A stretch of 64,000 nucleotides of DNA from Hetaerina americana (lineage: Eukaryota > Arthropoda > Insecta > Odonata > Calopterygidae), in NCBI GenBank assembly GCA_022747635.1, contig JAKTNV010000003.1, positions 15,903,086-15,967,085 of the forward strand. Reading direction: 5' to 3'. A program made the position numbers and the translations under genes. Each line of letters opens with the position of its first letter. Within the stretch, counting starts at the first letter, position 1. Below the pieces are notes generated by a model that was not told the DNA's origin, made no database searches, and saw only the letters and a program-made list of their open reading frames with translations. Below are positions 37,832 to 47,829 of this stretch, piece after piece.

Positions 37832-38145
37832 AGTTGAAGAGAGCATGGAGGAGAAGGAGAGAGGATTGTTGGTGGGATTCCAAAGGAGGCAGGGAAGGTG
37901 GATTCACATCATTCTATTATTGATGACAGGATGTTGACGACAGTGAAGGAAGGGAAGGCGTTAGACAAGCGAGGAAGGGGTAGGGAAAGGATAAATATGT
38001 TGGACGTAATGGAGGTAGATGAAATGCATTCAGAATTGATGGAGGGTCCTCTACAGTGCCGGGTGTCAGGTTGTGTTTTGAAAGAGGCGAAGATATGTAT
38101 CGTTACTCTGTGTGTGCTCATCAAAAACCTACCTTAAACGGCAAT
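37832..38145 (+). mobile_element. RTE relic B: 3' end
   Basis: This 5'-truncated RTE copy corresponds to about residue 917 onward plus the 3' UTR. Its start reads SMEEKERGLLVGFQRRQ, against MVGEERGLLGAILWRQ in the intact protein. A frameshift follows, and the block GAAGGCGTTAGACAAGCGAGG parallels the GRMLGKRGKGR coding region. It ends in AAAACCTACCTTAAACGG, matching the intact 3' terminus. The 3' UTR has a segment (about 38065-38100) shared with relics A and C but different in the intact copy. It is a pseudogene. Confidence 0.8.
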
Positions 38146-39424
38146 CGCCCATTTACAAATTATTTCAGTTTTACTTACTTGGGAAATTTTACATCATTCA
38201 ATTCAAGCAACTCAGAAGTATTCGAACTGGGACCAATCAAAATGAGAATTCATAAATGCTTTATGATTTTAATAGTAACTATCGCCAACATGTTTATGAA
38301 GGGTATATACATGTAAAAATTAGATATCAGAATAAGAATTGGTTATTTTTCAAATTGGAAAAAATGTTCCATTGACGCAGGTCATGCTCCATGATACAAA
38401 GAGTTTTCAGCCATTTCGATGCTAAGGGTACTTTATGACGTTGCTGCTAGAAATTACTCACCTTAAAACAAAATAATCAACCATATAAGCCATCAGTCTT
38501 GCATGAACTGCAATGTGTTTAATGACACATCCGCCTCGCAATTTCAGCGCTGTGAAAGACGCAGAGTGTTCATGGTATTACGCAAGTTAAAGTATTAATC
38601 CCTCCCTTCATTTTTAGATAAAATTACCCGTAAATAACGCCGCAGAATAACAGTGAAATATTTGTGGTGACTCAAGAATATTTTGGCCATCCTTTTGCCA
38701 CGCAAACGTCACTGATTACTGTGACGGCTCGTTTTGGAATGGCATTGAAATTCACACATTAGGGTAGTGCTTCAGTTTCTTATCCCTTGTCGCCTGAAGT
38801 TTTCCAGTAAGGTTTTTTTCACCATAAATATCTCAAGATTTGTTGAAACTGAGGTTGCCCAAAGGCACCTGAATTTGGTCCCGGGCACTCCAGTCCGTAG
38901 GAGGATTGCAATGGCAACAAGGATTGAAATTATTCTGACGAAGTCAGTAGAAAACCATTTTCAGAAATATGCAGAAATGGGCGATTTACCTTCTCATGAA
39001 ACACAATACGTCACCGACGTTGATTTTTCAACTTTAAAACCTACGAGTACGTTCGCCAATCTGCCTCAATCCTTTTAAAATCTTATGCTCAATTAAACCT
39101 TTACAGATTTCATATCATTTATCAGAAATTTAAAACGATCAGTATTGTCGAAGATATGATATCAACAGATCACAATTTCATTCTACGAGTGCGTTGGCTA
39201 ACCGGTAATCCTACGTATTTTCGTGCTTAGCACATAAAAATATCCCGTTAAAATGAACTGATATATTTCAGTAGTTTGAGAAAATCAAAGATAAATTTCA
39301 AACTTTGCTTATTTTCAAAAGTAGCTCCAACTAGTGGTATTAGGCTCAAATTACTGATCCTTAAAAATACTTTTTTTTAAACGCTGTAATGTTGTCAACA
39401 TTTTTCCTTTGACTAAACTAAAGT
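38146..39424. other. Non-coding stretch
   Basis: I see no supported gene. A 103-codon frame at 38767-39078 has no recognisable motif and no neighbouring exon evidence. Confidence 0.5.
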
Positions 39425-40410
39425 TTATCTAATTCCTTTTTTCTGGATAATCTAATCAAAGAGCCTTCATCAAATTAAGACGAAACCTGCCTGTTACCAC
39501 CTCTTTCCTTCGATATTTTCCATGCATACCTCCGCAAGAGATGGCATTTGAACCAAGAGTTAATTCGTATTATCAATCTCTTTCTCCTCGATTGCCTTCC
39601 TTCCGCAATTATTCTCAATTCCCAAACAGTACTCTCGTATCTTCCTCCCATCTCTCCCTTCGCCTAAACACTACATTCCGATCCCACATCAATTTTAGGA
39701 GCTTCCTTTCCTTTCCTACCGGAACGCTCGCACTCACTTCTTCTAATTGATCACAGTGTAAACCACCAGCTCCTTCCTCCCGGTGACTGCTTGTCGCCAT
39801 GAATGTATACCTGGATTACCATAGATCGGTCGAGTCTAGTCTTACTTCTATCAATACAATTATATTGTTTACCAGCTCTTTATTCACTGCCCTACCATCT
39901 GTTAACCTATTCAATACTACGGCTACTCCCAATTCGACTCTCCTACCCTCGCCATGAACAACTGCGAGCATACCATTCCACAATCATCCGCTGTTTCTCC
40001 ATCTTACTTTACTACGCCCTTATGGATCTACTGTTCTTTTCTCCGTTTTTCTCTTGATGCTTTTTAAGTTAACCGTATCTAAAATCGCCCTTACGTTCCA
40101 TGCCTCTATCCTAAAACTTACGATTCCGTCTCAGAGTCTCCTTTTCAACCGCTGTCAGCTAGGTTTCGTGTGCTGACCTGGGAAGAATTTACCCTCCCCC
40201 TATTTTGTTGGGTCATGAAACCCGACCTATTGGCAGCTATTGGCGAGTCTCACTCTTGTCAAGATTCACTATCAAGTTGTTACATTATTATCATGGGGAA
40301 AATAACTGAGACCGTTTCCCATTGCATTCCTCATGAGTATTTTCCATTTATAACATCCATTTAATGACCGCGCCACTGGAGCCAAGCGTAATCCACAAAA
40401 TGCAAGTTAA
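39425..40410 (-). mobile_element. RTE relic D: 5' leader and endonuclease part
   Basis: Read on the minus strand this parallels the intact RTE from the 5' leader (the GCAATGGGAAAC block near 40325) through the endonuclease to about residue 270. Matching blocks include ATGGAACGTAAGG (near 40105) for the GTWNVR start, ATCCAGGTATAC (near 39815) for IQVYM, GATCAATTAGAAGA (near 39740) for DQLED, TGGGATCGGAATG (near 39670) for GDWNA, and TTGGTTCAAATGCC (near 39555) for WFRHH. Frameshifts and lost active-site residues make it inactive. It contains no reverse transcriptase. It lies on the same strand as relic A, about 7.5 kb away, and they could be remains of one old insertion. Confidence 0.75.
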
Positions 40411-41145
40411 GAAATTATTTCCCGTATTTAATTCACCCGATGAAGTCCTTTCTAGAGTGTGAAAATAATGATAAAACCCGAAAGAAAACAGTCGGCAATT
40501 GCAGTCAATGAAGCATGAACATTTGGCTCTGATGCGAAAAGTGACAGTCAATAAAGGCATGTTGTGTTGATTAATTACTTTTCTAATAATATAATAATAA
40601 TGAGGTACTTTTTAATCAGCCCTTATACCGCTCAAAGGAAGCTCCTTACACTTACAGTGGCCGAAATGCAAAAATGCCTAAATCGATCCTATATAATTGG
40701 TGAGGCCCCAAGAGACCTCTATCAAACGTACTTAATTTTTCGCGTATGAGATGGAAATCGGGGAAAAATGCGCAACTGGGAAAGAAATAGGCTCCGTTAT
40801 CCAAAATAAACAGTTTCACTCGCAGTTGGGTTCATTTTGACGAGTTCTCTACCCTTACCTAACCGTCAACACCTGGAATATGATAGCTGCGAATACATTA
40901 CATAAATACGAAATTGAAATGTAGTACCTTTTTGACTACTGTTAAGATAAGAACAAAATTTCTCAGTATTTACAAAAACACGTTTAACCCTCTGACCTAC
41001 CAACTCAATTCATATCTAATCTGGCAACTGCGAATGTATTACACCTGATCCGATACTGGAAGTTAAAACAGCTATGAAGGCCAGTTAGTTTAAGAGATAT
41101 TCTTGATTTTTTTCTGAAACATACTTCACTTAAAAAAAAATGTAC
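40411..41145. other. AT-rich non-coding stretch
   Basis: Nothing is supportable here. The RTE leader match of relic D may fade into this region up to about 40500. Confidence 0.5.
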
Positions 41146-41240
41146 CAAAAAAAAAAGGTTTAGCGGTTTTCGAGAAAGAGGAAGGCTAAGTTAAACATTG
41201 AAGTAGGAGTTCGTAAACTATAACAGGTGAAAAAGTTTAC

Positions 41241-41253
41241 TTAGTTTGTAAGT
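41241..41253. repeat. Target-site duplication of SINE-A, left copy
   Basis: TTAGTTTGTAAGT is repeated exactly at 41413-41425. Removing the insert and one copy restores continuous RTE sequence, which confirms the boundaries. Confidence 0.9.
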
Positions 41254-41412
41254 CAATGCAACAATTTCAGAGTGTAAAAATCATTCGCCTTGACTGGGAT
41301 CCAAGTCAAGGCGAATGATTTTTACACTCTGAAATTGTTGCATTGAAATGCACATTAGCGGATGACTACGTTAAAAGTTACTGTTGCGGCATCTCCCGCA
41401 GTTTCTTTGGAA
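41254..41412 (+). mobile_element. SINE-A copy with inverted 5' end
   Basis: This 159-base insertion lies within RTE relic C. Its left 42 bases (41254-41295) are a perfect reverse complement of 41304-41345, around an 8-base loop. The non-inverted part continues to GTTTCTTTGGAA (41412) and matches the SINE-A body at 46974-47071. The tRNA-like head is cut to its last bases (TCAAGGCGAATG) in both arms. The exact 13-base duplication shows that the hairpin-shaped element inserted as one unit, or was formed during insertion. Confidence 0.85.
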
Positions 41413-41425
41413 TTAGTTTGTAAGT
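41413..41425. repeat. Target-site duplication of SINE-A, right copy
   Basis: This is the exact partner of 41241-41253. Confidence 0.9.
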
Positions 41426-41998
41426 GTTCTGAATCAAATTGGTCAAAGTAGTAGGGACATTAGACGATGAATTGTGTTATTCAAAGAAGCTTTCACAAGG
41501 AGAATGGAATAACGACAAGGATGTTGAGTAAGGATGTTAAGAGAAGGCTCATCAAAACTTTGATATGGAGTGTGGTTTTCTACCGAGTGGAAACATGGAC
41601 ATTGTAGCAGGATGGCAAACATAGATTGGAGGCTTTCTAAACGTGGGTGTGGAGAAGGATTGACAAGATGAAATGGGCAGAAAGGAAAACAAACGAGGAA
41701 ATGCTACGCATTGTGAAGAAAGAGAAGGGACTGCTGAAAGTAATCCGAGAGTTACATTGGGAATGGGATGTAAACGACGGTGGTAGAGGGGACAACGTTG
41801 GGCAAACGAAGGGAAAAAAGGAATAGGGTACGCATTTTGGACGGAATGAAGGGAAGAAGGAGTTATGCGGAATTGAAGAGGGACTTATAGTAGTGACCGA
41901 TTTCAGGTTGTATTTTTGATAATGAGTGGGAAGTAAATGTCATGTTTTAAAATTGTTAATGATGTGTCCATCCAAAACCTACTTCAACCGGTATAATA

Positions 41999-42825
41999 CC
42001 AATAACAATAATTACATACCTCACACATTGCAAACTATGCTTCACAGGCCACTTGACATTGAAATGAAATTGAAAGAAAATAACCATTTCCAAATAAATT
42101 CACTTGCAAAGCTCATGATGACGAAAGTTCATTGAAAATTTATCGAATGAATTGAAATTACCGGGGCTGTCGTTAAAAATACATTAAATTGTGGGAAATG
42201 TTATATATAATAAAATTACGTCCAGGAAAATTTCGTGGAATTGTTTATCATCAATTTCAGTTTCTGCAGATATTGGATCGCTTTTGTCAATTTTATTTCA
42301 TTCAATAAGTACATAAGAAATATCTACGGGAAAACGGGATTTACCTCCGCGAGAGTCATTGAAAACAACTCTTGACCTCCTGCAAAAGCGTATATTTCGT
42401 ACGTGGCATGCAGAGCGTACAGCATAGAATCAATCATCCGGGGAAAATTGCTCGCAGGAAGTTTCCGCGGTGAAATAGAAAACGAGGAAAAAATACTGCA
42501 ACACTCGAGGCATGGAAACCCTGCCCAGGGTTATGAGATGTAGTGCTATGAGATCGGGATCATTTTGGAGATCAAAAATAGATCAAAATTGGCGGGATAA
42601 GTCCCTCGAAAGATTTTCCTCAGGATGATCAGCGTTCAAAAACACCTGACGCGGATGGAACACGTTTTTTTCGTTCGAGATGGGTCGCCCGTGGGGAGGA
42701 AAAAACCTCTCAGGAAAATGGGAATTTGAAACGAAATAAAAAAAGAGAACGGTCACTCGTGACTATGCCGACCGCACGAAAACAACCCTGATAGAATGAG
42801 AGCATTCTATGGGGCCTAATAGCAT
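41999..42825. other. AT-rich non-coding stretch
   Basis: I see no supported feature. Confidence 0.5.
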
Positions 42826-43860
42826 AGAAGCGAGGGGGGAGGGGGCTGGAAGTGCGAGAAGTTAAAGAGGAGGGCGTGCTCGTAGCGCCGGACTCGTACC
42901 TCCACTTGAACCACGCGGGGCCCATTCGGAAAAGACACGCATGGAAACCTGCCCTCCCCTATCTCTTTCCCTCCCTCGCCCACCCCCCTTCTCTCTCTCC
43001 GCTGGGGTCCTGCACGCGGTGCTGTGAGTGGGGAGGTGCATCTGTGTGCGGGCGACGCCAGAGCCACGAAATCGCTCCGCCCCCGCTGCCTTTGCCCACC
43101 TCGCCTCCCCGCGCGCTTTCCTCCCACGGCTCGATCGAAACGGGGAACGGATCGATTCGGCACGGCCGTGCCCCGTCAACAACACCATCATCGCGCCCGT
43201 CTCACGGCAGCCCTCCCAAAAATTTTTCAAAAAAATCTCGCCGAGACTCTCTCGCCGTGGCCACTACCTTCGTGAGAGTTTTCGGTTTCCCTAAACTTAA
43301 AACACCGCTCCCTCGGTCACGTTGGGCCGCATTCCTCCCACCACCACCGACAGCGCATTACATGCTTTCACTCCGAGGCGACCCGAGAGACCTTAACCCC
43401 CCGTGTAGCCGCGCACACATTACGATGTACCTGGGGGCGGGGATGGAGAAAACGAACGGGGGGGGGGTGGGAAATGATGGGGAAGGTCTCGGGACTTTAT
43501 TACCGGAGTTAGGAGTCGAGGTACCACGATCGAAGGGATATGGTGTGCGTGCGCCGGGCTCCTTGGGGATCAGGAGGGGGAGTTTTCCGCGGGAGGCCGG
43601 GGGTGTGGAGGGGGAGAGGGGGATGAGAGAATGGGAGGGGCAGCGAGGGAGAGAAAGAGAGAGAGAGAGCAAGGATGAAAATGTTGGGCTGTCTCCAAGG
43701 GAGGTGCTCCGTACCTCCAAGCTCTGCCCAGGGAGCGGCGCGCCGCGGAGTGGGTCCACGCGCTGCGGCCTTAAGGGTGGAAGGAGAGGCGAGTGCACGG
43801 GCCCATAGACACACACAAACACCCTGAGATAGACCCTCCGTCGAGTCCTTTGAGGGTTAA
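42826..43860. other. Largest GC- and CpG-rich patch
   Basis: This is about 1 kb of GC-rich, CpG-dense sequence, with pyrimidine runs at 42950-43000, purine runs at 43430-43680 and a GA microsatellite at 43645-43669. The plus strand holds a 318-codon frame (42852-43808), but other long frames overlap it on both strands and none shows a recognisable domain. It behaves like a CpG island or GC simple-sequence block. A first exon within it cannot be excluded. Confidence 0.5.
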
Positions 43861-46825
43861 CATACGACGCGAGACGGGCGGACGACTGGAGAGATTTTCT
43901 CACCCAGAAAGACGCCCATAAGGCCGATATAAGATACGGTTTAGCTTCAGAAATCCACCCATCTGACCGTTAGTGATCTGAAAAAGTCAGTGATTTAAGT
44001 TCACGAGGGTTACTCTCGTGTAAAAATATAGCTTTCATTCGCCTCTGGCCAATTACGACACGTGCGGGTCGGCTTAAAGCTTCCCGTAATGGAGGATAAT
44101 TATGTTTTCCGTATACTACAGAGGCGGAAACGTTTAAAACCAAAACCTTTGTTAGATATATTATTAAAATAAATAGGAAAATAAATAATTAATATGCACA
44201 ATTTTATGAATAGCAATAATTAATATCCTTACTGAAGTGAAATTTTTCAAATATTTGACATTTTTCCTTTGTTATGAGATTGGTTTTTACTCATTTATTA
44301 ATTTACATAATAAACATAGCATAGCAACAAATACTAAAGTTTTTAAAGGTACTGAAAAGAGCAAAGTAAAATAGCGATATCAGTAGAGTAAAGTAGTAAC
44401 AACTACTACATTGTACTAATAGTAATGACTACTACAGTGTATAATCGTAGCTATTTATTTCTACTAATGACCGTGGCATACAAGAATCAATTCAATTACA
44501 AAATGCTATGGATTAATTATTACTACTTCACCACTAGATAAATATTAGTTATCTCTCTCTCGATTATTAGTGTAATGATTAATTTGGCGACATCCACCTC
44601 AGAGCATATTAAAATTGAGTGCACCTCTTTGTCTCATGACAAGTTAAACAACAACATTACAACAAGTTAAAATAAATACCAAACCTAAATTTCAGGTTTT
44701 GCAATTATATAAATTTATAGAAAATTATTTTTGGCGGCTTGAAAGCAATTAATGCTTTAGCAATTAAAAAAGAGAAGTTGGCAGGGGGTTCCCACAGAGA
44801 CTCGCATCCGCAACGGCTTCGGGTCGCATCAATCCAGTAACCTGTGACACCATCGCGGAAGTATACGTGTATTGTAAGTATATTGCTGCTGCATACTCTT
44901 TAATGCGTTCAACAAAAGCTTTTTCTCGATCCAAACTACAATTATTTGTACTGAATATCACATCAAACGTAATTAGATTCTATAAAAAGAAACGAAATAC
45001 TCATTTATGCCGCCACTAATAGGAGTCTTTCTACACAATACATCGTTTTATCGGAGATCAAAATATCAGTAATCGTTTAATCGGAGTTCGAAAGTAATTC
45101 ATAATATGAAAATCTCACGTTGCCATGTTTCGATTCAATTTATTCGTAAAACTAGGAACAAACATTTCGGATTGTAGATTTCTCATGAACGGTACTTCTA
45201 CATCAGTTTATTTGGAAATTCATTGACGACCGGGCAGTGATGCCAGAAGATATCGAATCGATACAACGTGGGGTAAAGATGAAGGAATTGTTCATCCTTT
45301 GCCGTAGATCAAACCTTTCCTTACCATTTCCACGACTCCATTTCCCTCTGCCTGCCGCAGCCCAACTCGTACCTTCAAAATTCAGTATACCCCTACTTCG
45401 CGCTGCGAATGCGTTTCGCGAAATGTCGCTAACTGTGAAATTGCACGTTTTTTTCGAAGAGAAAATTGGGAGATGGGGAATATTGAGTTCCCTTCTTTGG
45501 TCTCAAACTATTAATTTTTTCCCCGCACAGTGTTCTCCGTATTAGAAAGTTCGCGATTATCCGAGGATACTGAGAAACCGCCCCTTATAAAGTGATCCTC
45601 CCTCCCCCCCTAAGGATATTTACAGTTTTTTATACTTATGCACTTGTCTTGCAATTAACCTCAAATGATGACTTTTTTCCACGACAAGGAAAAACTATTA
45701 TACTTGCCTGACAATGTAAAACGCGGGCATCTAATATTTAAACAAGTTTCTTAGCATTTAAAATGATTTTATATTGATAACATTTTACCGACAGCTACTC
45801 ATACGCAAGCATTGCATTACCAAATTACACACCACTAGCCGAAGTAAATTAAATCTATGGGGAAAGTAATCGGTAAATTTCTTAGTATTATTATCAATTT
45901 AACAACCCTTAGTAATTTTACACATTCATTAATTGGCATACCTTAAGTGTTTCAACGTTATCATATTATTATTAAGAGTAAAAAGTTGCCAGGTTGGAAA
46001 ATTACTATTTTTTTCAATTCAATAAATATATTGCGCGTAGTAACAGAAAGTCACGTTGGTTCTAAGGTTCTTACTAGTCAAAATGAATGTATATTAGCGA
46101 CAGATATGCATACACGAGTAGAGAATATAAAATTTACCTCATTTGATGAAGTTCAGGGCTGTGGTCTTCGGCATCGCTCTTACTAGATGATAATTGTTCT
46201 CCAAAAGGTCTCTACATCACATTCTTTTTCATATTCGGCCATTTTACTAACGGATAAATCAATATCTAGAGAGCTTAATAAAAGCCTTTCGGGAAAAATC
46301 ATCCCTATGCACTCTAATTTAAGACAGAGGGGTCGCAACCAGATTAATTATAAGGCCTGCTCAATGCTTCTCATACCTTGAGACTTAATTAACCGCACTG
46401 TTTATGAAGCGGAAAAAATGAGATTACTAAATTAGAAGCTTAACGACGCTTGAAACTCTTGAGAGACTTTTATCGGATTATATGGCGTGGTGGGAAACGC
46501 ATAGTCCCTAGTTTTTACTGAGCTGAGGCAAATTAAACTATGCATTAAATATTAAACTTCTAGCAATTCGCCGGGCTGAGAGTAAAGATAACCGGAATGT
46601 GTCAGAAAATTATAACCACATATTGGCTGATCGGATCGCTATTTGCGGCGCAATATGTCAAGGTTGAGGGGAAGAGTATGAGGAAAGAGGGTGTGGTCAG
46701 TGGAAGTGAAGACACGCCGGCATGGGGTACAGGTGAGATATATGTATGTCAACGAAACAAGAGAGATTAAGCGTAGAACAGACAGCTTTAGCATGTAATT
46801 TTTACCACGAACATCAGAACGTAAC
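43861..46825. other. AT-rich non-coding stretch
   Basis: I see no supported gene. The 102-codon frame at 45237-45545 has no recognisable motif. A run of short ACTACTA-type repeats lies near 44395-44435. Confidence 0.5.
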
Positions 46826-47071
46826 AATCATTCGTCTTGACCGGGATTCGAACCCGGATCCCTCAATGTTCGGTCGAGTGATTTAGCCAGTTAAGCTTTC
46901 AGAGCATAGCTTAACTGGCTAAAGCACTCGACCGGACATTGAGGGATACGGGTTCGAATCCCGGTCAAGGCGAATGATTTTTACACTCTGATATTGTTGT
47001 ATTGAAATGCACATTAGCGGATGACTCCGTTAAAAGTTACTGTTTCGGCATCTCCCGCAGTTTCTTTGGAA
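46826..47071 (+). mobile_element. SINE-A copy with two tRNA-like heads in divergent orientation
   Basis: A tRNA-derived head lies at about 46900-46974, with an A box TAGCTTAACTGG (46907-46918) and a perfect B box GGTTCGAATCC (46951-46961). The anticodon arm (CTCGA, 7-base loop, TTGAG) still pairs. The position before the anticodon is C instead of the invariant T, and the acceptor stem does not pair, so it is not a working tRNA. A body of about 97 bases follows, to GTTTCTTTGGA. The left arm (46826-46897) is an inverted copy of the head around a 10-base loop, with its own B box on the minus strand. Both heads point outward. No target duplication is visible. Confidence 0.8.
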
Positions 47072-47349
47072 AAAAGGAATCAAATTAGCTGCATCGGACA
47101 GCGCAAGGGGGGGAAGTTTTTTCTTTATTTTCATTTTAAGTAGCATAAAATGTTGTTATTTTCTCATATATCCTTGTTTATTGACCTTCTAGTAACTAGT
47201 TCCCCCTACACCTATTTACTCTCACCTCCACATATACACAGAGAAACACATGCAAATGACATTAACACGAATTGCAAATTTTCGATGACCAAACCATCTT
47301 CCTCTAAGGAAAAAAGAACTAAGGTCCTTTTTTGTTAACTAGCGTTATC

Positions 47350-47402
47350 TCGCTCCTGGTGTGTGGGTGTATGTGTGTTTGTGTATGTGTGTATATATAT
47401 AT
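47350..47402. repeat. TG/TA-rich simple repeat
   Basis: GTGTGTGGGTGTATGTGTGTTTG-type sequence runs into a short TATATATAT, directly left of a SINE-A fragment. Confidence 0.7.
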
Positions 47403-47434
47403 GCCGAAACAGTAACTTTTAACGGAGTCATCCG

Positions 47435-47436
<2 letters not shown>
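47403..47436 (-). mobile_element. SINE-A fragment embedded in TA repeats
   Basis: These 34 bases are the exact reverse complement of part of the SINE-A body at 47016-47049 (GCGGATGACTCCG through TTTCGGC). They are flanked by TA repeats on both sides. The origin, whether a truncated insertion or a conversion, is unclear. Confidence 0.75.
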
Positions 47437-47510
<74 letters not shown>

Positions 47511-47681
47511 ACAGATATAAGGAAAAGGGATAGGAACACATATAAAGGACGAACACAATAGAGGTGGGGAAGGCGGAATCGAACGGATCACAAGAGTAAA
47601 AATATTTCCTCAACCGGGACTCGAACACCGGATCTTTCCACTTGCCGGGCGGATGCTCTTAACCACTTGAGCTATCGAGGA
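47436..47681 (-). mobile_element. SINE-B, tRNA-headed SINE with (TA)n tail
   Basis: On the minus strand this starts with a tRNA-like head (47681 down to 47607) that folds as a near-complete cloverleaf. The acceptor TCCTCGA pairs with TTGAGGA, the D arm is GCTC/GAGC, and the anticodon arm TCCGC/GTGGA has a 7-base loop. The base before the would-be anticodon GGC is C, not the invariant T, and the T arm has an extra base. I therefore read a SINE head, not a functional tRNA. The body (47606-47506) matches the palindrome arms at 34295-34476. The tail is a (TA)n run at 47436-47505. TA-rich DNA also lies beyond the 5' end. Confidence 0.75.
47607..47681 (-). pseudogene. tRNA-like sequence forming the SINE-B head
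   Basis: This is a cloverleaf-forming 75-base segment with A-box (TAGCTCAAGTGG) and B-box-like (GTTCGAGTCC) promoter elements of RNA polymerase III. A C at position 33 and an irregular T stem argue against a working tRNA. The would-be anticodon GGC would be alanine-type, but the acceptor end is not alanine-like. It could be a recently captured tRNA gene. Confidence 0.55.
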
Positions 47682-47691
47682 TAGTCAATTT

Positions 47692-47826
47692 ACCCATATA
47701 TATATATACACATGCATACATATATATGTATACATATATATGTTTTCGTGTATATATATATGTATGTATACATAAGTGTGCATATATATACATATATATA
47801 CACACACATGCATGTACACATATATT
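47692..47826. repeat. TA/CA-rich microsatellite
   Basis: Mixed (TA)n, TACA and CACACA repeats lie on the 5' side of SINE-B, so that element has TA-rich DNA on both flanks. Confidence 0.85.
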
Positions 47827-47829
47827 TTA

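Larger units (their letters stand above)
41146..41998 (+). mobile_element. RTE relic C: 3' third, split by a SINE
   Basis: This 5'-truncated RTE copy starts at about residue 796 (TTCGAGAAAGAGGAAGGC, against the RFSRKKKAK coding sequence) and runs to the 3' end (CCTACTTCAACCGG). The segment 41426-41880 follows the intact copy closely, with several stops and frameshifts. Examples are TTGATATGGAGTG for LIWSV and GTGTGGAGAAGGATTG for VWRRM. A 159-base SINE-A element interrupts it at 41254-41412, flanked by a 13-base duplication. The SINE is therefore younger than this RTE copy. It is a pseudogene. Confidence 0.85.

Noticed and set aside
42852..43808. 318-codon plus-strand open frame
   Set aside because: It lies in a GC-rich block where stop codons are rare. 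Frames of 83-181 codons overlap it on both strands, the composition is low-complexity and no domain is visible.
46900..46974. Functional tRNA gene
   Set aside because: A and B boxes are good, but the acceptor stem does not pair, the base before the anticodon is C, and the sequence is the head of a repeated SINE.
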